Part shown: one piece after another, positions 1 to 9,887 of the stretch | How positions within the stretch are numbered: position 1 is the first letter of the stretch | How the letters are laid out: every line of letters begins with the position of its first letter | Origin: Chenopodium formosanum | Taxonomy: Eukaryota; Streptophyta; Magnoliopsida; Caryophyllales; Amaranthaceae | DNA length: 64,000 bases | Reading direction: 5' to 3' | NCBI GenBank assembly: GCA_024500155.1 | Contig: CM044867.1 | Span: 10,801,632-10,865,631, forward strand | Position numbers and translations under genes: made by a program | The notes under the pieces: model-generated | Seen by the model: the letters and a program-made list of their open reading frames with translations, nothing else | What the model was told of the DNA's origin: nothing | Databases searched by the model: none

Positions 1-44
1 TCTGCTTAATTGAATGCCAAATTATATTTTTTAGATGCATTAGC

Positions 45-3000
45 GTGTAGGGAATATTTCAAGCACTATAACCCCAAGCTTGAACCCCACTGTGATCATA
101 CATTTAAGTATGGTGGCGTCCAAAGGGAAAGAAAAGAGAGAAAAAGAGTCGCCAACAAGTTTTAGGAACTTGTAAACCAATCACGAGGTGAAGGTTACAC
201 CCCTTAAACGATCCAGGAGATCGTCAACTCGATAAGGTCTTAAACCAAATAGGGTTCGAGGATGAGGGTACGAATTCAATCTACAAAAGAAAGGGCTCTC
301 CCTATAAGATAGGCCTTTACTTTATTCTACTCTTATTCATGTGCGCTTTTTGACTAACATGGTTAACCCTAAACCTGTTTAATCTATGTTGGTTGAATGT
401 TAATGCACAAATAAAACTATTATTGGCGATCACTTGAATTAAAATCACATTAGCCTAAACCAAATTATTAATTATGTTATTTAGCGTGATTTCAAATACA
501 AATTCTCTTTAACAAACATAAAAGGCGTGATCAAGCAATAACAATAAAATATATAATATCAAGCAACATAATATTAAATACAATCACAATTGTAATATAA
601 TCCAGAGCTGTTCATGGGCAGAACGGCCCGCTAAGCCCGCCCAACCCGGCCCGCAAAAAAGGCGGGCTTGGACAACCTTTTTTTAAAAAATTGGATTTAT
701 GGGCGGGCTAGGCCCGACCCGTTAATATAAATGGGCGGGTATGGACAAGAAAATATGTGTCGTGGGCTAGCCCGTCCGGCCCGTTTATAATAATAATAAT
801 AATAATATTTTAATAATTTTATTTAGTTAGTGTTATATTTAATAATAAAAATAATACTTTGTGTATTTAAGAAAATAAAATAATAAGTACAAAGAGACTA
901 TAATGAACTATAAGCTTTTATTTGTTACAATTATTTATTTTATTTGTATATTATGACATACTTTGTGTGTTTTTAATTTATATTATCATTATTTGTGGAT
1001 AAAATAATTTAAGACAACTCTACCAAAATAATTTTAGCACATGTAAATAATAAATAGATTAATTAGTGTTATAAAAAAAAAAATTAAGGCCCGTTAGCCC
1101 GCGGGAAAGCCCGGCCCGTTTAGTAAGCGGACATGGACAAAGTATCAAGCCCGCATAAAAGGGCTCGGGCTTGATACATGAAGCCCGTTGGACAAAAAAT
1201 AAGCATAAGCCCGGCCCGCTACCCGCCCAAGCCCGCAAATGATCACCTCTAATATAATCATATTAATAATAAAGCTTAAATATAATAGCAAGATCCCAAG
1301 CATGATACTAACAAGATTAATAACTAGTCCTAGCATGTCACTAAGCATTAAGATCAAAGCTTTAAACCTAACATGGTACTAACATGCTATATAATATTAG
1401 AAATAATAAGAGGCACCCTAAACATGATTCTAGATAGCAATAATAACATCCTAACATGATACTAGGAATTAAACAAATCTAAACATGCTTTCTACAAGAA
1501 TAGAGCAATAAGATTACATACTTTGATGCCTCGTACCTTTTCTAATAACAAAATACACGCGTTAGTAAACTTCAATGAAAATAATAAAGAATAATTAAGG
1601 AATTAAATAAGAATCAAATTAAAGTTTAAACTAGATTTGGGACCAAACCCTCAGAAAATTATAAACCTTGCACGTCTAGGGCGAAGACAACTTCAAACTT
1701 GGCTAGATGTTTCTAGATCTTGTGTATGCGGAATTGTATTTAAAGGGGATGGTTTAGAAAGAGAGAGAAGAAATCAAGTAAGCCTTGATGAGAGTTTAGT
1801 ATTATTCCTAAAGCTAGTAGGATTGATTATAGTCTTCTAGAATTATCTAGAAGGTTCTCTTAAATCCTAATGGAATTAGTATTGATAATTATATTGTATA
1901 GAGTTTTATTTGGAATAAAATAAGTGTTTTATCTTGATAAATCTGATCTATAAATTGTTTAACGCGGAGTCTAATTACTTAATTATATGAGAATAAGGAT
2001 TTCGTACCAAGTGCATTTTATCTTTTAATTAGCGCCAAACGACAGAGTGCGTCGCCAGTTTGTCGCCTGGCGCTGCAGGTTGTCGCTAGTTTGTCACTTA
2101 GCCAAGTTCGAAATTGCCTTCGCCCTAGACGTAAAAGGTTGATATTTAATTCAGTTTAAACTTTTTAATTCTTTAATTTCTTTCAATTCTTTGATTTAAT
2201 TCTTTGATTTAATATTTTATTGAGGTTTACTAACGCGTGTATTTTGTTTTTAGAAATAGGCACGAGGCATCAAAGTATGTAATCGTATTTGCTCTACTCT
2301 TGTAGAAAGCATGTTTAAATTTAATTAATTCCTAGTATCATGTTATGATGTTATTATTGCTTTCTGGTATCATGTTTAGGGTGCCTTTTATTTTTTCTAA
2401 TATCATGTTAGTATCATGTTAGGGCTAAAGCTTTGATCTTTATGTTTAGTGACATGCTAGGGTTTGTTATTAATCTTGTTAGTATCATGCCTAGGATCTT
2501 GCTATTATTATTAAGCTTTATTGAGATTGTTATTATGATTGTTATTATTATGTTGCTTGATATTATATATTATTGTTATTGCTTGGTCACGCCTGTTATG
2601 CAGGTTTAAAGGGAATTTGTATTTGAAATCACGCTTAATAAGATAATTAATAATTTGGTTTAGGCTAATATGATTTTAATTCAAGTGATCGCCAATTATA
2701 GATTATTTGTGCATTAATATTCAACCAACATAGATTAAACAGGTTTAGGATTAACCAAATGATTGCATGTTAGTCAAATATGAGAAGAATAAAGTAGAGG
2801 ACTATTTTAGGGCGGGTTCAATCTCTTTTAGATTGGATTCGTACCCTCATCCTCGAACATCCAGTCTTGGTTCCAGACTTATTGGAGTTAACGATCTCGT
2901 GGATCGTTAAGGGGTGTAACCTTCACCCTGTAAACGGTTTACGAGTTCCTAAAACTTGCTAGAGACTCTTTTACTCTAGCTTTCTTCCCTTTAGACGCCG

Positions 3001-3070
3001 CCATATTTAAGTGTATGATCACAATGGAGTTCAAGTTTGGGGTAATGCTTGAAATTTTCCCTACATAAAG
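45..3070. repeat. Giant foldback (inverted-repeat) element
   Basis: Two long inverted arms face each other. The left arm runs from about 45 to 1620, interrupted by the hAT insert at 603-1251, and the right arm from about 2150 to 3070. Without the insert both arms are about 0.92 kb. Matching landmarks include 'gtagggaa' at 50 against its complement at 3060, the motif around 'gaggatgagggtac' near 258 against its complement near 2845, and 'actttgatgcctcgt' near 1520 against its complement near 2265. The unpaired centre (about 1621-2150) has no convincing gene; it holds an imperfect direct repeat of a 14-mer at 2051 and 2082. The family is not recognised. Foldback MULEs and inverted tandem insertions both look like this. 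No clean target duplication was found, and the outer ends may extend to about 25 and 3143 with an indel. Confidence 0.75.
603..1251. mobile_element. hAT-type MITE with 8-bp TSD
   Basis: This 649-bp AT-rich element has termini cagagctgttca and, inverted, tagaggtgatca. It is flanked by a perfect 8-bp direct repeat atataatc at 595-602 and 1252-1259, the target-duplication length of the hAT superfamily. Subterminal regions at both ends are packed with GC-rich cccgcc/ggcccg motifs, the kind of clustered repeat that hAT transposases bind. No transposase ORF is present, so it is non-autonomous. It interrupts the left arm of the foldback and is therefore younger than that element; the right arm lacks it. 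Confidence 0.87.
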
Positions 3071-3151
3071 TGATTCCTGTGTTTTAACTTTTTGAATGGA
3101 ATAGAAAAAGTTAATAAAACACAATGCATGTACAAAAAATGATATGAATAA

Positions 3152-3180
3152 CTAGCTTAACACCTGTGTGTTGCACGGCT
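3152..3180 (-). mobile_element. Helitron-like 3' terminus (candidate)
   Basis: Read on the minus strand, a GC-rich imperfect hairpin (about 3163-3178) is followed by a short spacer, the tetranucleotide CTAG and then T, which is the arrangement of Helitron 3' ends (hairpin, CTRR, T). A closely similar terminus occurs at 60438-60463. The 5' TC end was not located, so the length of any element is unknown. Confidence 0.35.
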
Positions 3181-4021
3181 ATTACTATAACTTAATTTTA
3201 TTATGATTTATTAACATAACAATAATTTATACTATTTCCAATTTATTTATAAATACCTTAGATAAAGCATGGTGTTACAAAATTTCAATTGTATAATAAA
3301 TTACTCCTTTAGTTAGTTCAATAAGGAGTACGTACTAATTTGAAAAAAAAATTATATTTAAATATATAAATAAAATAACAAAATGCATATAATATAAAAG
3401 AATTTTTATTTCATATCTAGTGAGTAGTAGTAGGAATTGTTTTTAATACGTTTTTCTTTTCTTTTCTTTTTTTTTTTCTTTTTTTTTTTTTTTTGTTGTT
3501 GTTTAGAGAACCTCTAGTGTGAGTGATAAAAAACAACCCTAGGATCTTGTGCAAAGGGGTTGAAAGTTGTAATTACTTGAGTTATTCATCACTCTCTACA
3601 AAATAATATACTTAGTGGATATTTTTATCAAAAATTTTAATATAATAATGTCAAATGTAAATATATTTGAGGCACTTAAAAATATTTTTTATGCATGTTA
3701 TTAAAGTTGGGAAATATATCCATATCATCTGTAAATTATAATTTCCTTAGCTTACAAATTTTATCATTCAATTATTATCATTTTGTTAAAACTCTAAACA
3801 TGGAAGGAAAATAATAATACTTATTGAAGTATGTCGGTTTTTGTGTAGTTTTTTTTATCTAAAAATAATATGAATGGATTACAAAAAAAAAAAGTCAAAG
3901 ATAAATAACTCTTTAATGATTGATGTGTAAAAAAAATGTGTAGGAAAATTTTAGGGCTTTTTGTCAAAAACTACCTAATAAAACTCATATTTTGCGAGAA
4001 AGTACCTAATAAAAAAAATGT
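3181..4021. other. AT-rich intergenic stretch, nothing recognised
   Basis: No coding potential or RNA gene was recognised. The stretch holds a T-rich run at about 3451-3494 and several A runs. If the terminus at 3152 belongs to a Helitron, this would be its interior. Confidence 0.5.
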
Positions 4022-4215
4022 TGTGGTTACTTCGTTATTGTAATAGGGGTTACATAGTCAGTATAAAGGGGTTATTTGGTCAGTGATATAGGGTTACTCG
4101 GTTAGCGTAATAGGGGTTACTCAGTCATTATTACAGGGGTTACTTCGTCAATGTTATATGGGTTACTTTGTTCTTTTATAAGTGATCACACGGTGTGGCT
4201 AGCCACACATAAGAC
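4022..4215. repeat. Short tandem array plus one MITE terminus
   Basis: About seven degenerate units of roughly 20-27 bp built on 'ggggttact' run from 4022 to 4172. They are followed at 4182-4215 by 'gatcacacggtgtggc' and 'agccacacataagac'. The same combination of 'ggttactc' units and a gtggcta/tagccac terminus makes up the intron element at 37445-37867, so this is probably a partial copy of that MITE family. Confidence 0.5.
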
Positions 4216-4575
4216 GGGTTGTTAATACACACTTAATATGTTATTATATGATGTAATAGTAAATATCCCCAATGCTTAATGCCAATTTAATTCAATAGTA
4301 CATACAGATGTTCTCTATTCCGTCATATAAATTAAATTTGTTTGCTTTATATTTTAAAGAAATTCATCCTTAGCTAATAATATTAATATTAGTACTAAGA
4401 ATCTTTAATTTCTATTAATAATATATATAAAATAAATACTAATATATTTATTGTCTGTAAATAAGGTTGTCAATGAAAAAAATGCAGAAATAAGAAATGA
4501 AAAGAACTTTTTTGTTTGGAAATTATTTTTGGAGGGAAAAAACATCACCAGGAAATGACATATGTCTGGTTTATG

Positions 4576-4583
<8 letters not shown>

Positions 4584-4608
<25 letters not shown>

Positions 4609-4672
4609 GATGGATCATCTGGTGAATTATGATGAAATTATAGAAATAGAGAGAGAGAGAGAAAGAGAGAGA
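4584..4672. repeat. (TA)n and (GA)n microsatellites
   Basis: A pure TA run covers about 4584-4608 and a GA-rich run about 4649-4672. They lie just upstream of the left end of element B. Confidence 0.8.
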
Positions 4673-4707
4673 ATTTTTACAGCCACAAAACAAAATAAAC
4701 CGAAAGC

Positions 4708-4902
4708 TGTTATAAAATATATGTATTAGTGGATGCCCATTATATCTTTAGGATTATTCATAAATATTCTAGATACCATTATTCCCCAAAACCCTAGTTG
4801 TATCTCATGTATAAATATATGTATACTCCCACATATTATTGAATAAGAATATCGATCTATTCTCTCCCCTACTTTCTTCTCTTTATCTTTAATTTTATAA
4901 CA
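4708..4902 (+). repeat. 5' LTR of element B
   Basis: 195 bp, tgttataaaata... to ...ttttataaca. The next bases, cgttatcagcacc from 4903, occupy the primer-binding position but do not match the common initiator-Met tRNA primer site; the primer tRNA is not identified. This copy lacks the Stowaway present in the 3' LTR and so serves as the empty-site reference. Confidence 0.88.
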
Positions 4903-5789
4903 CGTTATCAGCACCAAACTCTAGCCAATTAAGCAGATTCACATATTGTCGACATAGTTCAATTCTCACCATAACTCTAAATTAATTTCAATTGCAATTA
5001 AAGCACCGTAGTTTTGTGCGGCCGATTAACTAAGATCTCAATGACAAGGTACACATACAATCATACATCTATATTCTAGATTGATGTTGGTAAATTAATA
5101 TACAACAGGCCCTGTTCTTTTGAGCTTCTGGGCAGAGCAGAGCAGATTGAAACAAGGCAGGGCAGAGCAGATTGAAGCAGCTATTTTTAAGTACTATTTT
5201 TAAGCAGAGCATAGCAGATTGAAGCAGAGCAGAGCAGAGAAAATTTCAGTAGAGCAAAGCAGAGCAGAGTAGAGCAAATCAGCTCTAAAGAACGGGGCCT
5301 AAGTAGTCTGACATTTAAATTTTTATTACTATCTATATTTCATATTAGAACTTTAAGTAAATTGTTGCAACCATAATTTTTCTGTGTGATATAAGAAATT
5401 TATATTCATTTATCTGGTAGACATACCCATAGATATGTTATTATTTTAATTATGTTGAAATATTATTCTATCTTTCTACCATTTCCTCATACCCCACGAT
5501 ACCACACCCTCTTATTTTAGTTTGTTGCGTATGAAATTCTCTCGTATTCACAATCTATGCTAGAATAATTTTCTATGTGGAGCTTTATGTCATAATTCCA
5601 TCACTTCTCACCGGGTGTCAACTATTTTCTCGGTAAATTAATTCTTGACGCCTAATTTGTAAATTTATTGATTGATTTTTTTTTAACAAGAATAGTAATA
5701 GATCTTGCCCCCAGTACAATCTCATTCTATGTTATTGATTGGTGTTATTATTTCGATATTGTACCGATATGTTAGAATATATTCATAAT
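4903..5789 (+). other. Element B internal region, 5' part
   Basis: Non-coding in all frames as far as can be read. It contains the MITE at 5107-5300 and ends at the ataat target site of element C. Confidence 0.6.
5107..5300. mobile_element. MITE, AGGCCCTGTTCTTT family, copy 1
   Basis: Termini aggccctgttctttt and, inverted, aggccccgttcttta enclose a 194-bp element made largely of 'gcagagcaga' repeats. A second member lies at 17112-17343. No target duplication is evident for this copy. Confidence 0.7.
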
Positions 5790-7207
5790 TGTTGTTTCAA
5801 TGAATACTACAAGAAGGGGGGGTTGAATTGTAGTATGAGAGTTTAGCCAAACTTTTTGCAGAATTAAAATTAAGTTAGCTAAAGGAACTGAGAGATTAAC
5901 TGAAGGAACTAAAGAATGCAAGAGAGATTTTACGTGGAAAACTCCTTGGCCCTAACAAGGAGAAAAACCACGACCACTTGGGATTTTGGGAAAAGAATCT
6001 TCACTATAATAGGGCAAATGATCCTATTACAAGCTAAAGACTCAAACTCAAGTTCCTCTACGAACTTGAGACCCTGAGGAACAAGTCACCCAACTTGTTA
6101 CTCTTCTCTTCTCTTTCTCTCTTCTCACTTCTCTGTTCTCTCTTCTCTTTCTCTGTTCTCTGTTCTCTTTCTCTGTTCTCTCTTCTCTTTCTCTTCTCTT
6201 TCTCTTCTCTTTCTCTTTTCTCTTTCTCTTCTCTTTCTCTTCTCTTTCTCTTTTCTCTTCTCTTTCTCATACACAAATGTTCACTCGAACTTCCCCATTC
6301 TCCAATTACAACTCGAAAGAAAAACAAACTCTAGTATAAGAACATTAAGAACACTCTAATCAACTTATGTGGAATTGGACGCTTGACTCAATTAAAAGCT
6401 TGAAAACTTATGTGAGCAAGGACAAGTTTTTCCAACAGAAATTATGAACTATTTATAGAGCTATAAACGCTTTGGAAAAACTTCATTGTGCTGCAAATCC
6501 ATTACGCCACTACTCATGCCCACTAAGAAGATCATGTCCCTTAATTTAAGGAACCATGAACTCCTCAATTTTGCAGAACCACGACTTGATGAAGAACGTG
6601 GGAGAGTAGGCCGCAAGTTTTGGAAAACATGGCGATTTTATTTTTTTCAAAAGATATTTTCGAAAATAAGAAAATAAAATAAAATCTTTTTGCACAAGAT
6701 ATTTTCGAAATTCAGAAAGAAATAAAATCCCTTTAAAAAGATAAACATTTTAGATTGCAACCGTTTTCCTAAAAACTAGCATGCACAATTTTATCTTCTT
6801 AGACCAATTCCACACAGATTTTTCGAGTGCCATTTAATATCTTATACTTACATAAATCCTAAAATATAAAAATATATTTAGTCTTCATGTTTCTCTGATG
6901 AAGCTTCTACTCCGAGGCTTCTGTTCCTTGGAAGGAACTTCTCTTCTCTGATGAGGCTTCTTCTCTGAAGCTTCTGTTCCCTGAGGGAACCTTCTCTTCT
7001 CCAGTCTTCATTTCTGAAGCGCCAGTTCCTGTGAGGGAACTCTTCTTTTTGGATAACTTTGTTTATGGCTTTCCTGTTCCTCATGGTATCTTTGCTCGAC
7101 ACTTAATTCTCCTAGTCTTTGCACTGATCACACACTCAAACAATCAAGCCCTTATTAGTATGTAAGTAAGTGAGGTTGTGTCATCATCAAAATCATTAAG
7201 TCCAACA
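5790..7207 (-). repeat. 3' LTR of element C
   Basis: Begins tgttgtttcaatg and ends gtccaaca on the plus strand. It contains a long CT-rich tract (about 6100-6270) and a TATA-like box, tataaata on the minus strand, at 6450-6457. A cluster of palindromic GTTCC...GGAAC motifs lies at about 6920-7085. It differs from the 5' LTR near 5869, 6488, 6650 and 7169. Confidence 0.93.
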
Positions 7208-7224
7208 ATATTCCCCCTTTTTGA
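7208..7224 (-). other. Polypurine tract of element C
   Basis: On the minus strand 'aaaaagggggaatat' lies directly against the 3' LTR, the position of the plus-strand primer for reverse transcription. Confidence 0.75.
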
Positions 7225-7483
7225 TGATGACAAACAATCCAAACTTACTTACAAGGAAACAAAGATAATCCACCCTAAACTAAAGAAGGAAAGTGCAAAA
7301 ATATAATGCAATGCAAAAAGGGAACTACTTAATAAAAATAAAGACAGAAAACAAAAAGAAGAAAAATTGCAAAAATGGAAAAACTTGTATTTACATATAC
7401 CTGCCTGTAGAGATGTAGGCTTGCTGAGAGGACTTCGAACAGAGACCATAGAATGATTAAGTTTCCTTGGATAGTTTGCATCT

Positions 7484-7502
7484 TTTCCCCCTTTTGGCAT
7501 TA
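7484..7502 (-). other. Second polypurine tract in element C
   Basis: On the minus strand 'ccaaaagggggaaaaga' repeats the core of the LTR-proximal tract about 275 bp upstream of it. Multiple polypurine tracts are a described Sirevirus trait. Confidence 0.6.
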
Positions 7503-7797
7503 TCAAAAACCAACACACAAGCAGTAGTATACCATAACACAGCACCATCAAGTGGTCTAGTGTTAAGACAAGAAGCATGCATATATAGAGAAAACATTCA
7601 CAAAGCATATAGGCAAAAGCATTATAGACATTCATCATCCAAAACCAATTTAAAACATCGGCCAATGTACCAAATTTGCAAGTTTACCAAAAGAAAATAA
7701 AGTGCCCAAAATATTACAGACCAAATAAAAATTGTTTCCCAAAAACAAATAAAAACAGAAGTTTCATCAACATAAAAAGGCTGCAAGGAAAGAGAGG

Positions 7798-9402
7798 TTA
7801 GGAAGCAGTGCTCTGGTCATCATCAACAGCAAGATCCTCAAGCTTCTTGCTGATTTGAGACACTATGTCCTTCACAATGGACTGTCTCCCCTGTTCTGAG
7901 CTCTTGACCAGTTTCTTCAGATCAGCATCAAGAATGAGCACACTCTTCTTCAGTTCCTCCATCTTCACCGTGGACTGCTCTTGTTCCTTCAGCACCTTCT
8001 GGAGCATCTCCTTCACATCTTCGCTGGGAACTTTCGGTGGGGAACTGAATGCTGCAAAACCTGAAGTAGATGCATACTTGCCCGAAGTAGGAGAGTTTGT
8101 GACTTTCTGCAAATCCTCTTGCACCCCTGAGATATCAATGCAAATGGGGGCAGAGGTCTCCTTTTTCTTCATCAACCTCAAACTCTTCCTTTTCTTCCTT
8201 CCCCCTGTCTCAATCACTTCCTCAACCACCTTTTCCTCTTCCTCCTCCTGAATATCCTGCACTACGCCCTCTATGATCCCAGTAGCTCTCTCCTCTTCCC
8301 CCTCAGCTAGTCCACCTACTTCCTTAGGCCTTTTCTCCTTTTCCTCCAGCACAACTTCAAAACATCCATCCACAACCTTCATCTTATGATTTTCAAGGAA
8401 AATAGATTGCATGTATTCGGTATTTTTGAGGGGCAGAGGTTCTTTATCAGTAAAGGAGATGCCAAAGCTTTCGAAAACATAGGTAAGTAGATTACCATAT
8501 CCCACCTTCCATCCTTTTGGAACACAGTGAGAAAGGTGTTGGATCATGATGGAGGGAAAGTTAATTTGGATCTTTTTGGCTAGGCAATAGATGAGAACAG
8601 AGTCAAGCTTGTTGGCACTGTCTCTCTTTTGGGTTCGAGGAATAATGTCATTGAAAACAAATTTTAGCAGAATTTTGTCAAGAGGGGTTAGGTCATTGTG
8701 ATTTATGTAGGTTTCCTCCGGGTCTCCACCTAGATACTCCACAATCTCATCAATGTTTGCATCAGGAAGAGGGTTCCTTATCACATTGCTTTTAAAATAC
8801 AAGTCATATCCAGTATTAGGAACATCAAACAACTCAGCCAAGTACATCGCATCAAACTCAATTTCTTTTTCATACACACAGCAGCGAATAACACCTTTAG
8901 AGTATTTGAAACTTTTACAAAAATCCCTCATAGCATCAACATACATACTCCGATTAAAGCATTCACTCAACAAATTCACCCAATTTTGAGCTTCAATCAA
9001 ATCAAGCAGTTCATACAATTTAACAGACTTACACCAAGGAAGATTAATAGCCAAACCTGTCACAAAGTGATCACTGATCTTCTCTTGCCGTTTCATGGCT
9101 GCAGGCTTGTCTCGGTAATTGACCCCTAGTTCCGGAGCGCTTTCTTCTTCTTCTTGCATGTCACCGGACTTTCTTTTTCGAGAAGATTGGGATTCGGTGG
9201 TTGAATCCACTTTTGGAGGCTCTTGGTTATCAATGGGGTTAATTTCCGGTGGGATTTCCATGGTAATTTCTGGAATTTGGTTAGTGTTGAGATCGGCTTC
9301 AATTTGGGTTTTTGGAGAGGTAGACATTGGAGAATAGTTTTGATCGGAGTGATGAGAGAGAAGGTAATTTTTGTGTGGTGTAAATTTGTGTGAGATTGAC
9401 AT
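7798..9402 (-). CDS. Accessory sense ORF of element C (534 aa), function unknown
   Basis: An open frame of 534 codons in the same orientation as gag-pol, between the pol stop (9888) and the 3' LTR; it is the third ORF of the element, in the place where SIRE1-type elements carry an env-like gene. Residues 1-100 are Pro/Glu/Ser/Thr-rich with a basic patch (RKRKSG, 75-80). Residues about 103-350 form a globular, non-repetitive region that resembles plant 'putative transposon protein' domains. An acidic linker follows (about 353-400), then a strongly basic segment (GRKKRKSLRLMKKK, 401-414) suggesting nuclear targeting, and a heptad-like coiled coil (about 455-525). No signal peptide or membrane segment is visible, so an envelope role is not supported. 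The whole frame is intact in a very young insertion. The domain resemblance is from memory and unverified. Confidence 0.75.
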   Translation of the reverse strand: MSISHKFTPHKNYLLSHHSDQNYSPMSTSPKTQIEADLNTNQIPEITMEIPPEINPIDNQEPPKVDSTTESQSSRKRKSGDMQEEEESAPELGVNYRDKPAAMKRQEKISDHFVTGLAINLPWCKSVKLYELLDLIEAQNWVNLLSECFNRSMYVDAMRDFCKSFKYSKGVIRCCVYEKEIEFDAMYLAELFDVPNTGYDLYFKSNVIRNPLPDANIDEIVEYLGGDPEETYINHNDLTPLDKILLKFVFNDIIPRTQKRDSANKLDSVLIYCLAKKIQINFPSIMIQHLSHCVPKGWKVGYGNLLTYVFESFGISFTDKEPLPLKNTEYMQSIFLENHKMKVVDGCFEVVLEEKEKRPKEVGGLAEGEEERATGIIEGVVQDIQEEEEEKVVEEVIETGGRKKRKSLRLMKKKETSAPICIDISGVQEDLQKVTNSPTSGKYASTSGFAAFSSPPKVPSEDVKEMLQKVLKEQEQSTVKMEELKKSVLILDADLKKLVKSSEQGRQSIVKDIVSQISKKLEDLAVDDDQSTAS

Positions 9403-9887
9403 CTTTTATGGTGGAGGTAACTTGAGTGAGTGAGGTGTCGTTTGGGAGGTGAGGTGAATTTAGTTGATTGGACACTCCTATTTATTGCTTAGGGAAACGT
9501 AAACCGTGTTTCAAGAGAGTAATGGATGTGGGCAACTTTTGAACAAAAGATAATGATGAATTTTGATATATTCATCCGAATTTAGTGTTTAGATAAGAAA
9601 ATTTGGAATTTTGAAGATCAGATAAACACAACAATTTTATCTTTTGAATTCAATGAAATTGCTTGCAAATACAACTTGATACACGGAACAATTCAACAAG
9701 GCTCATGCAATCAATTTTGGACTTCTAATATCTATGACTTTCAAATTTACATGCTCATTAGTAAATGTTACTCCTGCTCACAACTTGCCTTAACTATGTA
9801 ATTAAACATATAACACTTGTGCATAGTATACAGTAGTTAAGCACGTTAGTTTGAGTTTCATACCTGAGGGAACTTGATGCATTTCTC
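9403..9887 (-). other. Spacer between pol and accessory ORF in element C
   Basis: 485 bp without a readable domain. It probably holds the leader or promoter for the accessory ORF, but no specific site was identified. Confidence 0.5.

Noticed and set aside
6058..6334. Open frames over the CT-rich part of the C LTR (also 15248-15524)
   Set aside because: Low-complexity translations of the LTR CT tract on both strands; duplicated only because the LTR is duplicated.
7249..7665. Hydrophobic 138-codon minus-strand frame next to the 3' LTR of C, at first sight an envelope-like membrane protein
   Set aside because: It contains the duplicated polypurine tract and arises from a T-rich transcript strand. 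Composition alone explains the hydrophobicity, and no signal peptide or glycoprotein features are seen.
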